Positions 18,233 to 27,983 of a stretch of 64,000 bases of DNA are shown here, piece by piece. The stretch is from Vibrio sp. D404a (GTDB taxonomy: Bacteria > Pseudomonadota > Gammaproteobacteria > Enterobacterales > Vibrionaceae). Both the position numbers and the translations under genes were made by a program. The notes under the pieces are model-generated. The model ran no database searches and was not told where the DNA came from. It saw nothing but the letters and a program-made list of their open reading frames with translations. Every line of letters begins with the position of its first letter. Within the stretch, counting starts at the first letter, position 1. The stretch spans positions 121,902-185,901 of the forward strand of contig NZ_JAHGAJ010000022.1 of assembly GCF_030248535.1 (NCBI RefSeq), in the 5' to 3' direction.

Positions 18233-18787
18233 ATGATGAATACGCAAATAAAAACCTCAAAGACACAAACGAACAACCAAAACCTAGAGTCATCGGCACA
18301 GCAGGGTCTTCTTACACAGCGCAGCCCTCTAACACAAGGAAGCAGAGCCATGGTTAAACAAGCTTCACTGATTACCCTACTCGCCAGTACCACACTACTC
18401 TTCGGTTGTGGAGGCGGTGGCGGAGGTGGTGGTTCAACTGCGGCACCCGCTCCAGCAGTGGCGAGTACCATGTCAGACTTAACCGTACCCGATGGCTTTG
18501 ATTATAACCCTGTGGACCAGCATGACCTTGATATTGATATCAGCCATATCTCAACAAGTCGTTCATTTGTCTCAGTATATAGCCGTTACTCTGAACGCAG
18601 TGATTCCAGCCTAAAGCCAGACTATTCAAGTCGACTATTAGCGGGTTCACTGACCAACGGACAGTTCAGTTCTTCGTTTACTGCGCCTATCAGTGAGGAG
18701 AACCTACTTATCGAAATCTGGTTCTATGACGGCCAAGAACCTCTACAGCAAGTCATCTCTTCGGATACCTTGCAAGTAACATGGTAA
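18233..18787 (+). CDS. Small lipoprotein partner of the LruC-domain protein
   Basis: A lipoprotein with a clear lipobox (LLFGC) followed by a Gly8 stretch, a common spacer in outer-membrane lipoproteins. Two starts compete. The first ATG (18233) has a strong GAGGAG overlapping the stop of the previous gene but puts 39 polar residues before the hydrophobic segment. The ATG at 18350 has AAGGAAG and gives a normal signal peptide (MVKQASLITLLASTTLLFGC) and a 145-residue precursor. The remainder has no domain I recognise. Adjacency suggests it works with the LruC protein at the surface. Confidence 0.75.
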   Translation: MMNTQIKTSKTQTNNQNLESSAQQGLLTQRSPLTQGSRAMVKQASLITLLASTTLLFGCGGGGGGGGSTAAPAPAVASTMSDLTVPDGFDYNPVDQHDLDIDISHISTSRSFVSVYSRYSERSDSSLKPDYSSRLLAGSLTNGQFSSSFTAPISEENLLIEIWFYDGQEPLQQVISSDTLQVTW

Positions 18788-18841
18788 TGGAAACCTTAGG
18801 TGGTTTGATTTGAGCCTAACACTCATTAGGTAAACCACCGA

Positions 18842-18872
18842 TAAAGCGAGTTCATTAGAGCTCGCTTTTTGT
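18842..18872 (+). terminator. Intrinsic terminator after the LruC operon
   Basis: AGCGAG pairs with CTCGCT and is followed by TTTTT. Confidence 0.75.
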
Positions 18873-18979
18873 TGTTAATTGCCTCACGAACTTTTCTCAC
18901 TCTATTCGCAATCGGTGTTAACTGACGTATCTTTTAGATTAGATAATCTTCAAACATGGGTATATAAATTACTATCTCT

Positions 18980-19303
18980 ATGAAACAGATAAAGTCTGCA
19001 TTTCTCATCCTTGGCATTGGCGTCATCGTCCTTATTACGTTAATTCAAATAACAACGCCGGACTCATCGCCCGTCGAAAAGCGTGGCGTAGTGCTGAGCA
19101 ATACCTTAACTCAATCTCTTGATGGTCACCGACGCTACCTAACAGTAAAACTTGATGATGAGCCAACCTTTAGACTTTCTGTCCCTGCCTCTCTTGATTG
19201 CCCCATTGATTCCATCGTCATTGTTGATGCATTATTGAATCAAACATCTGAGCATTACAGCTATAAATATCAACGCTGTATCGCAGCAGATAACACCCAA
19301 TAG
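18980..19303 (+). CDS. Uncharacterised single-span membrane protein
   Basis: A 107-residue protein with one N-terminal hydrophobic segment (about 6-25, FLILGIGVIVLITLIQI) that should anchor it in the inner membrane with the C-terminal domain in the periplasm. Two Cys residues (in SLDCPID and QRCIA) could form a disulfide. I do not recognise a family, and there is no clear SD, so it is only moderately supported. Confidence 0.55.
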   Translation: MKQIKSAFLILGIGVIVLITLIQITTPDSSPVEKRGVVLSNTLTQSLDGHRRYLTVKLDDEPTFRLSVPASLDCPIDSIVIVDALLNQTSEHYSYKYQRCIAADNTQ

Positions 19304-19371
19304 CTCGTCAGTGACAACAGCTTTAGATATTTCAATTCAAACAACAAAAATAACACAGGAAGTGGAGCCCC

Positions 19372-20217
19372 ATGACTCAACCTCTTATTACACCCGCTCA
19401 GTTGAACGAACTACTGCTACAACAAGATATTATCCTTCTAGATGCCAGTATCGAATTTCAAATCCCAGGTGAATCGCCAAAAATCACCGACCAATTTATT
19501 CCTGGTTCGGTTAAATTCGACTACGACAAAGACTTTTGTCATAAGCACACTTTACTTCCACATATGTTCCCAACTGAAAAGCACTTTAATCAACGTGCTC
19601 AAGCGCTCGGAATTAACAAAACAAGCACAGTCGTTGTCTATGACAATGCGGGTACTTTCTCTTCACCACGCGCTTGGTGGATGTTCCACGCAATGGGACA
19701 CACCAACACTCTGATTCTGGATGGTGGTTTACCAGCATGGGTAGAAAGTGGCTTTGAGACGGTGTCGGAGTACAAATCGGTTGAAGTATTGGGTAACTTT
19801 GAGGGCAAGCTGGAAAGCGAGCATTTCATTGATGCAAACCGCGTTAACGAGAGCTCCTCATCTCAACAAGCCAATATTCTTGATGCGCGTTCTCAAGCTC
19901 GTTTTGATTCTAAAGTACCAGAGCCTCGCCCAGGTCTAAGAAGCGGACACATTCCAAATTCGGTGTGTTTGCCATTTGCTCAGGTCATGGACAACGGTCG
20001 TATTAAGCCTGCTGAAGAGCTGAAAGCCATCTTCAACACCGTAAGCCTGGAGCAAGGTTTACCAATGATCTTTAGCTGTGGTTCAGGTGTAACTGCTTGT
20101 ATTATCTTGCTAGCAGCGAGACTGGCAGGCTTTACCAACCCAATGAGTGTTTACGATGGTTCCTGGACCGAATGGGGAGCGAATGAATCTCTGCCAATAG
20201 AAGTGACGCAGGCATAG
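19372..20217 (+). CDS. sseA: 3-Mercaptopyruvate sulfurtransferase
   Basis: A two-domain rhodanese of 281 residues, the same length as E. coli SseA. It transfers sulfur from mercaptopyruvate to acceptors. The active-site loop is CGSGVTA with catalytic Cys-236; the CGSG(V/T)TA loop is the mercaptopyruvate type rather than thiosulfate type (CRxGxT). The N-terminal domain lacks a catalytic Cys, as usual for the family. GGAAGTGGAGCCCC precedes the ATG. Confidence 0.92.
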   Translation: MTQPLITPAQLNELLLQQDIILLDASIEFQIPGESPKITDQFIPGSVKFDYDKDFCHKHTLLPHMFPTEKHFNQRAQALGINKTSTVVVYDNAGTFSSPRAWWMFHAMGHTNTLILDGGLPAWVESGFETVSEYKSVEVLGNFEGKLESEHFIDANRVNESSSSQQANILDARSQARFDSKVPEPRPGLRSGHIPNSVCLPFAQVMDNGRIKPAEELKAIFNTVSLEQGLPMIFSCGSGVTACIILLAARLAGFTNPMSVYDGSWTEWGANESLPIEVTQA

Positions 20218-20435
20218 CATGATCGAAAGGCATAATCGGCAGGAATATCACACTAATGGATATGAACCATAAATGACGGGGACGCATAACAAATAATTTT
20301 GATCGAAAAGATACTGAGTTGCTATGCAGTTTGTTACTATACAACACCAAAAAAACGGCGTACTTATATCTTTTCGATTCAAGGTTTCTCAAAATCAGCC
20401 GTTACATGAATGTTATCTAGACCCAAGGGCGTTGT

Positions 20436-22733
20436 ATGGCTGTATTCAAAAAAAATATCTGGACGTTGTACGTATTGATCGTACTGCTGACTGCGATACT
20501 TTTTTCTGCGTTTGGCCTTATCAAATGGCAAACCAATCGTGATGACTTCACGCGCCAGCAACATATGCAGTTGGAGTTGTTCTCTAACTCTGTCGATTCC
20601 CTGCTAACTAGCCAAGAAGCGCTACTTGAAGTTGTCGGTCACCAAATGATTCAGCAGTCGGATTTTACTCGAACTGCGGCTATTCAAATTCGTCCTATTC
20701 TAGACAAGCTGCTCGACACCCACCCCGCTATCGCCGCCTTTGGCTTACTCAACCCTCAAGGCGAGTACCTTGCTGTTAGCTCGAACTTGATGTTGGGCGA
20801 ACAGCGTAACCTTCTCGACTACGATTACACTCGTGATTCGTTTTTAGAAGCGATTGAAAGCCAAAAAATGGTGTTGGGCAGAACCTACTTCCAGGATTCA
20901 TTGGGCACCTTGATCATCCCGATTAGAAAATCAATTTCTACTAACGGTAAAGATGTGGCAGCCGTGATGACCGCCGGATTAAAACTCAATAGTACGATTC
21001 TGTTTAAGAAAAACGTAAACACGGCTGAATACAATAGCTTGAGCCTACTGCGCGACGATCTTTATCGACAATTCTATTCAAAGGATGTGGTTTCGCTGAG
21101 AGCGTATTCGACGCCCGTTGATAGGGATATGGTTCAACGCATCGCGGATAGTTTTGCACAGACCTATAAAATCGATATTCAAGATGCGAAAAACAGCGAA
21201 AAGATCTACTCAGCGATCATCGATGACTCAGGACAAAACTGCATCGTCACGACAACTTATCTTAAAGACTACAAGTTGTGGGTGATCGCGAGCACCGACC
21301 TTCCCTACGTTGACCAAGTATTTTGGAAAGAATTCAGCATTTATATTGCTGTGTTCCTATTGCTGCACGCAGGCTTCTACGCTCTGGTTAAGTCTATTTC
21401 GAAGAGCGAGCTTCGTACCCGCACGCAGCTTATCTACCAAGCAAACCACGATCCGCTGACCTCGTTACCGAATCGCTTCTATATGCGCCAAAACATCAGC
21501 AAATGGCTTGATGACGAGAAGCATCCGTTTACTTTACTGTTTATCGATATCGATAACTTTAAGAGCGTCAACGACACCCATGGTCATGACTTCGGTGATA
21601 AGATCTTAAAACAGATCGCGCTGCGCCTAAGTCGCTTCCAATCACGCCTTAGCTTGGTAATCAGAGATTCAAGTGACGAGTTCTTGTTTTTAACACCACT
21701 CACTAATGAAAGCGAGTTACACCGCTTGGCCGAGCGAATCATTGAGGTGCTGTCGAAGCCTTACGACGTAGACGAAGCACAGTTCCTACTAAGCTGCAGT
21801 ATCGGCATTGCACAGTTTCCGCACCACGGTAAAGATCTGGATAGTCTTCTGCGTTCAGCTGATATCTCAATGTACAAAGCCAAACAGCAGCAGAGCTCCT
21901 ACAGCATGTTTACCGCTGAAATGCAGGAAAAGCACCTTTATAAGATGAAGGTGGAACAAAAGCTGAGAGTTGCCGTAGAAAAGCAAACGCTGTTTATGGT
22001 GTTTCAACCACTGTTGCGCGCTGATGGTAGCATTCACGGTGTCGAAGCACTGGTGCGTTGGATTGATGACGAGCTTGGGTTTGTGCCACCTGACATATTT
22101 ATACCTATTGCCGAGAAGACAGGTTTAATGCCTAGGCTCGGCGCATTCATCATTGAGTCTAGCGTTCAGCAGATTGCTCACTTGCATCGCATCGAGATGT
22201 TTAAGCTGGGACTATCAATCAACATTTCGGTTCGCCAGTTCATGCATGCGTCGTTTACTGACCACTTATTGGCAACATTGGAAAAATACCAGTTCCCAAG
22301 TGATTATCTAACATTGGAGATCACCGAAAACCTATTTATTGAAGATGTTCAGCAGGTTCGCCCTATCTTTGAATCTCTCAATGATAGAGGAATCAAGATC
22401 TCGTTGGATGACTTTGGTACGGGTTACTCATCTTTGAGCATGCTGAAAGCTCTACCTATTTATGAGTTAAAGATAGACAAAAGCTTTATCGAGAACATCA
22501 ACTGTGATGTTCAGTCGCTGACCATGGTTCAGAACATCATTGCCATTGGTAAAAACTTTGGCATGGTGGTACTCGCGGAAGGTGTCGAGACGAAAGAGCA
22601 CTTTGATGTTTTGAAAGCTTGTCACTGTGACTTAATGCAGGGCTATTACTTCTCTCGTCCAATACCGTATGAGGAACTCAGCCAATACCTAAAGCACTAC
22701 ACACCTTCAGTTGAAGAAGAGTGTGAAGCATAA
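20436..22733 (+). CDS. Membrane cyclic-di-GMP phosphodiesterase with degenerate GGDEF domain
   Basis: A 765-residue inner-membrane protein. An N-terminal transmembrane segment (about 9-30) and a second (about 300-318) bracket a periplasmic Cache-like sensor domain. A GGDEF domain follows (about 335-500), but its active site reads DSSDEF near residue 410, so it is probably inactive as a cyclase. The C-terminal EAL domain (about 515-755) keeps the catalytic EALVRW, ENLF, DDFGTGYSSL, KIDKSFI and AEGVET motifs and should hydrolyse c-di-GMP. It sits alone, followed by a strong terminator, and would lower c-di-GMP in response to a periplasmic signal. Confidence 0.9.
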   Translation: MAVFKKNIWTLYVLIVLLTAILFSAFGLIKWQTNRDDFTRQQHMQLELFSNSVDSLLTSQEALLEVVGHQMIQQSDFTRTAAIQIRPILDKLLDTHPAIAAFGLLNPQGEYLAVSSNLMLGEQRNLLDYDYTRDSFLEAIESQKMVLGRTYFQDSLGTLIIPIRKSISTNGKDVAAVMTAGLKLNSTILFKKNVNTAEYNSLSLLRDDLYRQFYSKDVVSLRAYSTPVDRDMVQRIADSFAQTYKIDIQDAKNSEKIYSAIIDDSGQNCIVTTTYLKDYKLWVIASTDLPYVDQVFWKEFSIYIAVFLLLHAGFYALVKSISKSELRTRTQLIYQANHDPLTSLPNRFYMRQNISKWLDDEKHPFTLLFIDIDNFKSVNDTHGHDFGDKILKQIALRLSRFQSRLSLVIRDSSDEFLFLTPLTNESELHRLAERIIEVLSKPYDVDEAQFLLSCSIGIAQFPHHGKDLDSLLRSADISMYKAKQQQSSYSMFTAEMQEKHLYKMKVEQKLRVAVEKQTLFMVFQPLLRADGSIHGVEALVRWIDDELGFVPPDIFIPIAEKTGLMPRLGAFIIESSVQQIAHLHRIEMFKLGLSINISVRQFMHASFTDHLLATLEKYQFPSDYLTLEITENLFIEDVQQVRPIFESLNDRGIKISLDDFGTGYSSLSMLKALPIYELKIDKSFIENINCDVQSLTMVQNIIAIGKNFGMVVLAEGVETKEHFDVLKACHCDLMQGYYFSRPIPYEELSQYLKHYTPSVEEECEA

Positions 22734-22734
22734 A

Positions 22735-22765
22735 AAATGGAAGCGTGTGCTTCCATTTTTTATCT
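22735..22765 (+). terminator. Intrinsic terminator of the EAL protein gene
   Basis: AAAATGGAAGC pairs with GCTTCCATTTT around a short loop and a T-run follows, directly after the stop. Confidence 0.92.
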
Positions 22766-22823
22766 CATTTCCCGGCTAATCCAACCGAATGTTGCCAGTT
22801 AGCTAAACTCATTGGCGAATCAG

Positions 22824-23831
22824 TTATTTGGCGCTCTCACCTTTTTCGGCATATTTCATCTGCTCATCCAAGTTAAGAACGGTCAATGCGTTGCTTACAC
22901 TGGTCGCAATCACATCGACGACACCAGTACGAAGTGCACCGAGTAGCGCAAGCGGTTTACTGTTCTCTGCAGCAATGGCAATCACCTCTGCAATCGGGCG
23001 GAACTCTTCTAACCCTAAACCTATCACTCGGTCGCTCATGACAGTGTTGGCGGCTTTACCATGCACATCAAAAAAGTCGTAACCGGCGAAGTCACCGACT
23101 ACCCCTTGTAGTAAACGAGATTGAACCACCTCGCCTGCGGTAAACCAACCGAGGTCAACCATATAACTGTTTTCGCTCATATCACCGATACCCACTAAGG
23201 CGACATCCGCTTTTCGCGCTAAGTCTAGGGTCTGCTTAACGGTACTGTTTTCCATGAAAGCGGTTTTTTGCGCTTTGTTTTCGGCATACGCAGGCGCGTA
23301 CAAGGTTTCAGATGTGCCGCCATACTTTTTCGCCAATTGACGACAGATGTGGTCAGCATTAAACATACCACCACGAGGGTGAATACCACCGATACCACAA
23401 ACGAACTTACAATCGCGCGGTGTGATTACACCTGTATGGTGCGCTACCGAGGACACGTTCCGTCCCTGCCCAACGGTGACGACCATTCCGTTTTTAAGCG
23501 TGCTGGTAAGATAGTTTGAAACGAGGCCGGCTACTTGTTGGCGCTGCTGCTCTTCATTAGGTTGATCTAGCGCGACCAGTGCACGCTTAACGCCAAAGCG
23601 TTCAATCAGGCGTTGTTCAATTTTGGCACTAAACACGGGGTGGTACTTGACCGTTATCTCTACAATACCTTCGTCTCTCGCTTGCTTGAGCATTCGACCA
23701 ACCTTTGCACGAGAGATTGAGAACTTTTTCGATATCTCTTCTTGCGTCGCACCGTCTTGATAGTAGGCAACCGCCACTTCTGTGAGAAGATCAGTATTTT
23801 CTTCCGACACATCTTGAATATTCTTACTCAT
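22824..23831 (-). CDS. SorC-family sugar-binding transcriptional regulator
   Basis: A 335-residue regulator with an N-terminal helix-turn-helix (about 20-60; DGATQEEISKKFSISRAKVGRML) and a C-terminal sugar-phosphate-binding domain of the SorC/DeoR type (about 65-320, with the VGQGRNVSSVA and GIGGIHPRGG motifs). It is divergent from talB with a 459-bp region between them that carries two similar repeat sites. Inference: it senses a pentose or pentose-phosphate and controls talB/tkt and itself. A GGGTGCTAT segment precedes the ATG. Confidence 0.88.
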   Translation of the reverse strand: MSKNIQDVSEENTDLLTEVAVAYYQDGATQEEISKKFSISRAKVGRMLKQARDEGIVEITVKYHPVFSAKIEQRLIERFGVKRALVALDQPNEEQQRQQVAGLVSNYLTSTLKNGMVVTVGQGRNVSSVAHHTGVITPRDCKFVCGIGGIHPRGGMFNADHICRQLAKKYGGTSETLYAPAYAENKAQKTAFMENSTVKQTLDLARKADVALVGIGDMSENSYMVDLGWFTAGEVVQSRLLQGVVGDFAGYDFFDVHGKAANTVMSDRVIGLGLEEFRPIAEVIAIAAENSKPLALLGALRTGVVDVIATSVSNALTVLNLDEQMKYAEKGESAK

Positions 23832-23920
23832 ATAGCACCCAACAAGTATTTAACAATTTATTCACCTAAATAAGCAGCAATTGCCCGATAGCAAAGCAAC
23901 TGTCGCATAAGTTTACACCA

Positions 23921-23952
23921 TGAACATATGTAATGATACAAAACAAATGCTC
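23921..23952. promoter_or_regulatory. Candidate operator A of the SorC-type regulator
   Basis: Contains TGAACATATGTAATG and, ten bases on, ACAAATGCTC. The same two elements recur at 24134-24161. It lies about 90 bases upstream of the regulator gene, which suggests autoregulation. Confidence 0.45.
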
Positions 23953-24133
23953 ACACCATACCTTGTCACTAAAGTGTAATGGAACTGGTTAATACGCAAC
24001 CATTAAACGTTTGCTTTCAGAGCCCGTGTTTACTGGAGTAAATTATATTTGATTAAAGTCACTTTACTGCACTATTCACCATTGACTTTGCCGTCAGATA
24101 GGATAAATATGGCTACATCATTTACTCAGCCAA

Positions 24134-24161
24134 CGAACATATGTTCGAAGCAAATGTTCGT
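24134..24161. promoter_or_regulatory. Candidate operator B of the SorC-type regulator
   Basis: CGAACATATGTTCG (24134-24147) is a perfect 14-base palindrome, followed by GCAAATGTTCGT, which repeats the right half. It lies about 130 bases upstream of the talB start, in the place expected for an operator of the adjacent divergent regulator. Confidence 0.5.
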
Positions 24162-24290
24162 CAGCTCGAAATTTTAAAATTAATGAACAACTGAACCAAT
24201 GATTTGGGGATGAGAAGTTTATTAGCTAGCTTGCAAATGCCCACATCTCTCTTCACACGAGATGTAATGCGATAGATAGGATGATCAAAA

Positions 24291-25241
24291 ATGAGCAACA
24301 AATTAGAGCAACTTCGTAAACTAACGACAGTAGTAGCAGACACTGGTGAAATTGATGCAATCAAAAAGTACCAGCCAGAAGACGCAACAACTAACCCTTC
24401 TCTGATTCTTAAAGCGGCTCAAATCGAAGAGTATGCGCCACTTATCGATGCTTCAATCGAATACGCTAAAGCGCAAAGCGCTGATAAAGCTCAACAAGTT
24501 CAAGACACTTGTGACATGCTTGCAGTAAACATCGGTAAAGAAATCCTAAAAACAATCCCTGGCCGTATCTCTACTGAAGTAGATGCTCGTCTTTCTTACG
24601 ACACAGAAGGCAGCGTTGCTAAAGCTCGTCAGCTTGTAAAAATGTACAACGACGCAGGCATCACTAACGATCGCATCCTAATCAAACTAGCTTCAACTTG
24701 GGAAGGTATCCGCGCTGCTGAAATCCTAGAGAAAGAAGGCATCAACTGTAACCTAACGCTTCTATTCTCTTTCGCACAAGCTCGTGCATGTGCTGAAGCT
24801 GGCGTATTCCTAATCTCTCCATTCGTTGGTCGTATCATGGACTGGTACAAAGCGAAAGAAGGTCGTGACTTCGAAGCTTCTGAAGATCCAGGCGTAATCT
24901 CAGTAACTGACATCTACAACTACTACAAAGAGCACGGCTACAACACTGTAGTTATGGGCGCAAGCTTCCGTAACATCGGCGAGATCCTAGAACTTGCTGG
25001 TTGTGACCGCCTAACTATCGCTCCTGCTCTTCTAGCTGAACTAGAAGCAGCTGAAGGTGAAGTGGTAGAAAAGCTAGTTGACTCTAAAGGCTCTAAAGAG
25101 CGCCCTGCTCCAATGACTCACGCTGAGTTCCTATGGGAGCACAACCTAGACGCAATGGCAGTTGAGAAAGTTGCAGAAGGTATCCGCAACTTCGCAGTTG
25201 ACCAAGGCAAACTAGAAGACATGATCGCAGCTAAGCTGTAA
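24291..25241 (+). CDS. talB: Transaldolase B
   Basis: Pentose-phosphate pathway enzyme that moves a three-carbon unit between sedoheptulose-7-P and glyceraldehyde-3-P. The 316 residues match the E. coli enzyme, with the Schiff-base Lys-132 in the [15 protein letters not shown] motif and the conserved ATTNPSL opening. Codon use is strongly biased, as in highly expressed genes. An AGGAT SD precedes the ATG. A terminator lies between it and the transketolase gene, so read-through may set the ratio between the two. Confidence 0.97.
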   Translation: MSNKLEQLRKLTTVVADTGEIDAIKKYQPEDATTNPSLILKAAQIEEYAPLIDASIEYAKAQSADKAQQVQDTCDMLAVNIGKEILKTIPGRISTEVDARLSYDTEGSVAKARQLVKMYNDAGITNDRILIKLASTWEGIRAAEILEKEGINCNLTLLFSFAQARACAEAGVFLISPFVGRIMDWYKAKEGRDFEASEDPGVISVTDIYNYYKEHGYNTVVMGASFRNIGEILELAGCDRLTIAPALLAELEAAEGEVVEKLVDSKGSKERPAPMTHAEFLWEHNLDAMAVEKVAEGIRNFAVDQGKLEDMIAAKL

Positions 25242-25251
25242 TCACACAGAA

Positions 25252-25285
25252 TTAAAAAAGGGGAACGTTTGCGTTCCCCTTTCAA
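25252..25285 (+). terminator. Terminator between talB and tkt
   Basis: AAAGGGGAACG pairs with CGTTCCCCTTT around TTTG, after an A-run; the downstream tail is only moderately U-rich, so part of the transcription may continue into tkt. Confidence 0.8.
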
Positions 25286-25320
25286 TTTCCAATTCCAATA
25301 TTTAAACACTGGTAGTTATT

Positions 25321-27312
25321 ATGGATCGTAAACATTTAGCTAATGCTATTCGTGCTCTAAGCATGGACGGCGTACAACAAGCAAACTCTGGCCACCCAGG
25401 CGCACCTATGGGTATGGCTGACATCGCTGAAGTTCTTTGGCGTGATCACCTAAACCACAACCCGTCAAACCCAGAGTGGGCTGACCGCGACCGTTTTGTT
25501 CTTTCAAACGGCCACGGCTCTATGCTGATTTACTCTCTGCTTCACCTAGCAGGCTACGAGCTATCAATCGAAGATCTTAAGAACTTCCGTCAACTGCACT
25601 CTAAGACTCCAGGTCACCCTGAGTACGGTTACGCACCGGGTATCGAAACAACAACTGGCCCACTAGGTCAAGGTATCACGAACGCTGTTGGTATGGCGCT
25701 TGCTGAGAAAACTCTAGCAGCACAATTCAACAAAGAAGGCCACGACATCGTTGACCACTTCACTTATGCATTCATGGGTGACGGCTGTCTGATGGAAGGT
25801 ATCTCTCACGAAGCATGTTCTCTAGCTGGTACGCTAGGTCTTGGTAAGCTTATCGCTTTCTGGGATGACAACGGCATCTCTATCGATGGTGAAGTTGAAG
25901 GTTGGTTCTCTGACGACACGCCTAAGCGTTTTGAAGCGTACGGCTGGCACGTAATCCCAGCAGTAGATGGCCACGATGCAGAAGCTATCAACGCAGCTAT
26001 CGTTGCAGCGAAAGCTGACCCACGCCCTACTCTAATCTGTACTAAGACTATCATCGGTTTTGGTTCTCCAAACAAATCTGGTTCACACGACTGTCACGGT
26101 GCACCACTAGGCGCTGAAGAAATTGCAGCGACACGTAAACAACTTGGTTGGGAGCACGGTCCTTTTGAAATTCCGTCGGAAGTCTACGCAGAGTGGGATG
26201 CGAAAGAAGCAGGCGCAGCTAAGGAAGCAGCGTGGAACGAGAAACTTTCTGCTTATGAAGCAGCACACCCCGAGTTGGCGGCTGAGTTTAAGAGACGAGT
26301 AAACGGCGAACTACCTGCACAGTGGGAAGAGAAAGCGAACCAAATCATTGCTGATCTTCAAGCTAACCCAGCGAACATCGCATCACGTAAAGCGTCTCAA
26401 AACGCACTAGAAGCATTCGGTGCTATGCTACCTGAATTCCTAGGCGGCTCTGCTGACCTTGCACCTTCTAACCTAACTATGTGGTCTGGTTCTAAGTCTG
26501 TTTCTGCTGAAGATCCAGCGGGTAACTACATTCACTACGGTGTACGTGAATTCGGTATGACTGCGATCATGAACGGTATTGCGCTTCACGGTGGTTTCGT
26601 ACCATACGGTGCAACATTCCTAATGTTCATGGAATACGCTCGTAACGCAATGCGTATGGCTGCTCTGATGAAAGTTCAGAACATCCAAGTTTACACCCAC
26701 GACTCTATCGGTCTTGGCGAAGATGGCCCAACTCACCAACCAGTTGAGCAAATGGCTTCTCTACGTCTAACGCCAAACATGAGCACATGGCGTCCATGTG
26801 ACCAAGTTGAGTCTGCAGTCGCTTGGAAACTGGCTATCGAACGCAAAGACGGTCCAACGTCTCTAATCTTCTCTCGTCAAAACCTTGCACAGCAAGAGCG
26901 TAGCGAAGAGCAAGTAGCTAACATCGCGAAGGGTGGTTACATCCTGAAAGATTGTGAAGGCAAGCCAGAGCTAATCCTAATCGCTACAGGTTCTGAAGTT
27001 GAACTAGCGGTTAACGCTGCGGCTGAACTGACTGCTGAAGGTAAGAAGGTACGCGTAGTATCTATGCCTGCAACTGATGCATTCGACAAGCAAGACGCTG
27101 AGTACCGCGAATCTGTACTTCCATCTGACGTAACAGCTCGTATCGCTGTAGAAGCTGGCATCGCTGACTTCTGGTACAAGTACGTTGGCTTCGGTGGCAA
27201 GATCATCGGTATGACAACGTTCGGCGAATCTGCACCTGCAGGTGAGCTATTCAAGATGTTCGGTTTCACTACAGAAAACGTAGTAAACACAGCGAAAGAG
27301 CTTCTAGCTTAA
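25321..27312 (+). CDS. tkt: Transketolase
   Basis: TPP-dependent enzyme of the pentose-phosphate pathway. At 663 residues it equals E. coli TktA. Motifs seen: the [12 protein letters not shown] start region, the TPP-binding [13 protein letters not shown] region (about 154-166) extending to FWDDNGIS, the [12 protein letters not shown] motif, and the [18 protein letters not shown] loop. Biased codon use matches talB. It is the second gene after talB and the final gene before a strong terminator. Which paralogue (tktA or tktB) it is cannot be decided from sequence alone. Confidence 0.97.
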   Translation: MDRKHLANAIRALSMDGVQQANSGHPGAPMGMADIAEVLWRDHLNHNPSNPEWADRDRFVLSNGHGSMLIYSLLHLAGYELSIEDLKNFRQLHSKTPGHPEYGYAPGIETTTGPLGQGITNAVGMALAEKTLAAQFNKEGHDIVDHFTYAFMGDGCLMEGISHEACSLAGTLGLGKLIAFWDDNGISIDGEVEGWFSDDTPKRFEAYGWHVIPAVDGHDAEAINAAIVAAKADPRPTLICTKTIIGFGSPNKSGSHDCHGAPLGAEEIAATRKQLGWEHGPFEIPSEVYAEWDAKEAGAAKEAAWNEKLSAYEAAHPELAAEFKRRVNGELPAQWEEKANQIIADLQANPANIASRKASQNALEAFGAMLPEFLGGSADLAPSNLTMWSGSKSVSAEDPAGNYIHYGVREFGMTAIMNGIALHGGFVPYGATFLMFMEYARNAMRMAALMKVQNIQVYTHDSIGLGEDGPTHQPVEQMASLRLTPNMSTWRPCDQVESAVAWKLAIERKDGPTSLIFSRQNLAQQERSEEQVANIAKGGYILKDCEGKPELILIATGSEVELAVNAAAELTAEGKKVRVVSMPATDAFDKQDAEYRESVLPSDVTARIAVEAGIADFWYKYVGFGGKIIGMTTFGESAPAGELFKMFGFTTENVVNTAKELLA

Positions 27313-27333
27313 TCTCTGCGTCTCGATACTAAA

Positions 27334-27364
27334 ATGCCCCGCTACTAAAGCGGGGCATTTTTTA
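27334..27364. terminator. Bidirectional terminator between tkt and the Lrp-type gene
   Basis: AAATGCCCCGCT pairs with AGCGGGGCATTT around ACTAA, with T-runs on both strands; it serves two convergent genes. Confidence 0.92.
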
Positions 27365-27832
27365 TTGTATCTCTTCAATATTCACTTCCGTGCTGAATTT
27401 AACAGTTTTGGTCGACACCGACGTGTGGAACTTCCTAATGTTCCTATCCTGATGAAGAACTCGTTCAATAAAGCGTTCATAGGCTTGAATATCTGGCACA
27501 GACAAGACAATCAGAAAATCGTAGCCACCGGTTATTTGATAGCACTGAGTCACCTCTGGCGCTTGCTCGACAGAGTTTCGAAAGACACTGTAGATATCTC
27601 CCCTATCGCGCTCCATCTCTACTGAGACAATCAAGGTCACCTTATTGCCAGCCAATGCAGGGTTGATCAAAGAGACATCACCGACAATCACCTTCTCTTC
27701 TCTAAGCCGTTTGACCCTTTTAAGACAAGCCGGAGCAGAGAGCCCCACTTCCTCTGCTAGATCGACATTAGGGATACGATTGTTCTTCTGCAAAATAGCT
27801 AAGATACGTCTGTCAATTCGGTCTAGTTCCAT
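27362..27832 (-). CDS. Lrp/AsnC-family transcriptional regulator
   Basis: A 156-residue regulator with an N-terminal winged helix (about 5-60, with LAEEVGLSAPACLKRVKRL) and a RAM ligand-binding domain (about 70-145, with the VTQCYQITGGYDFLI motif). Such proteins sense amino acids and form octamers. It is divergent from the membrane protein gene at 27984 with 151 bases between, so that gene is a likely target. Ligand unknown. Confidence 0.9.
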   Translation of the reverse strand: MELDRIDRRILAILQKNNRIPNVDLAEEVGLSAPACLKRVKRLREEKVIVGDVSLINPALAGNKVTLIVSVEMERDRGDIYSVFRNSVEQAPEVTQCYQITGGYDFLIVLSVPDIQAYERFIERVLHQDRNIRKFHTSVSTKTVKFSTEVNIEEIQ

Positions 27833-27983
27833 TTATTTCCTCAAAAGCAAAAAATAAGAAATTTTAATTAGCATTTTCATCAAACAAGAAATCTAACCTG
27901 ATAAACAAGCCAATTTCATTAATCATATTTCTTATAAATACCTTAACATTCTCTCTATCAATTGTAATGAAAAGGATGACGCA

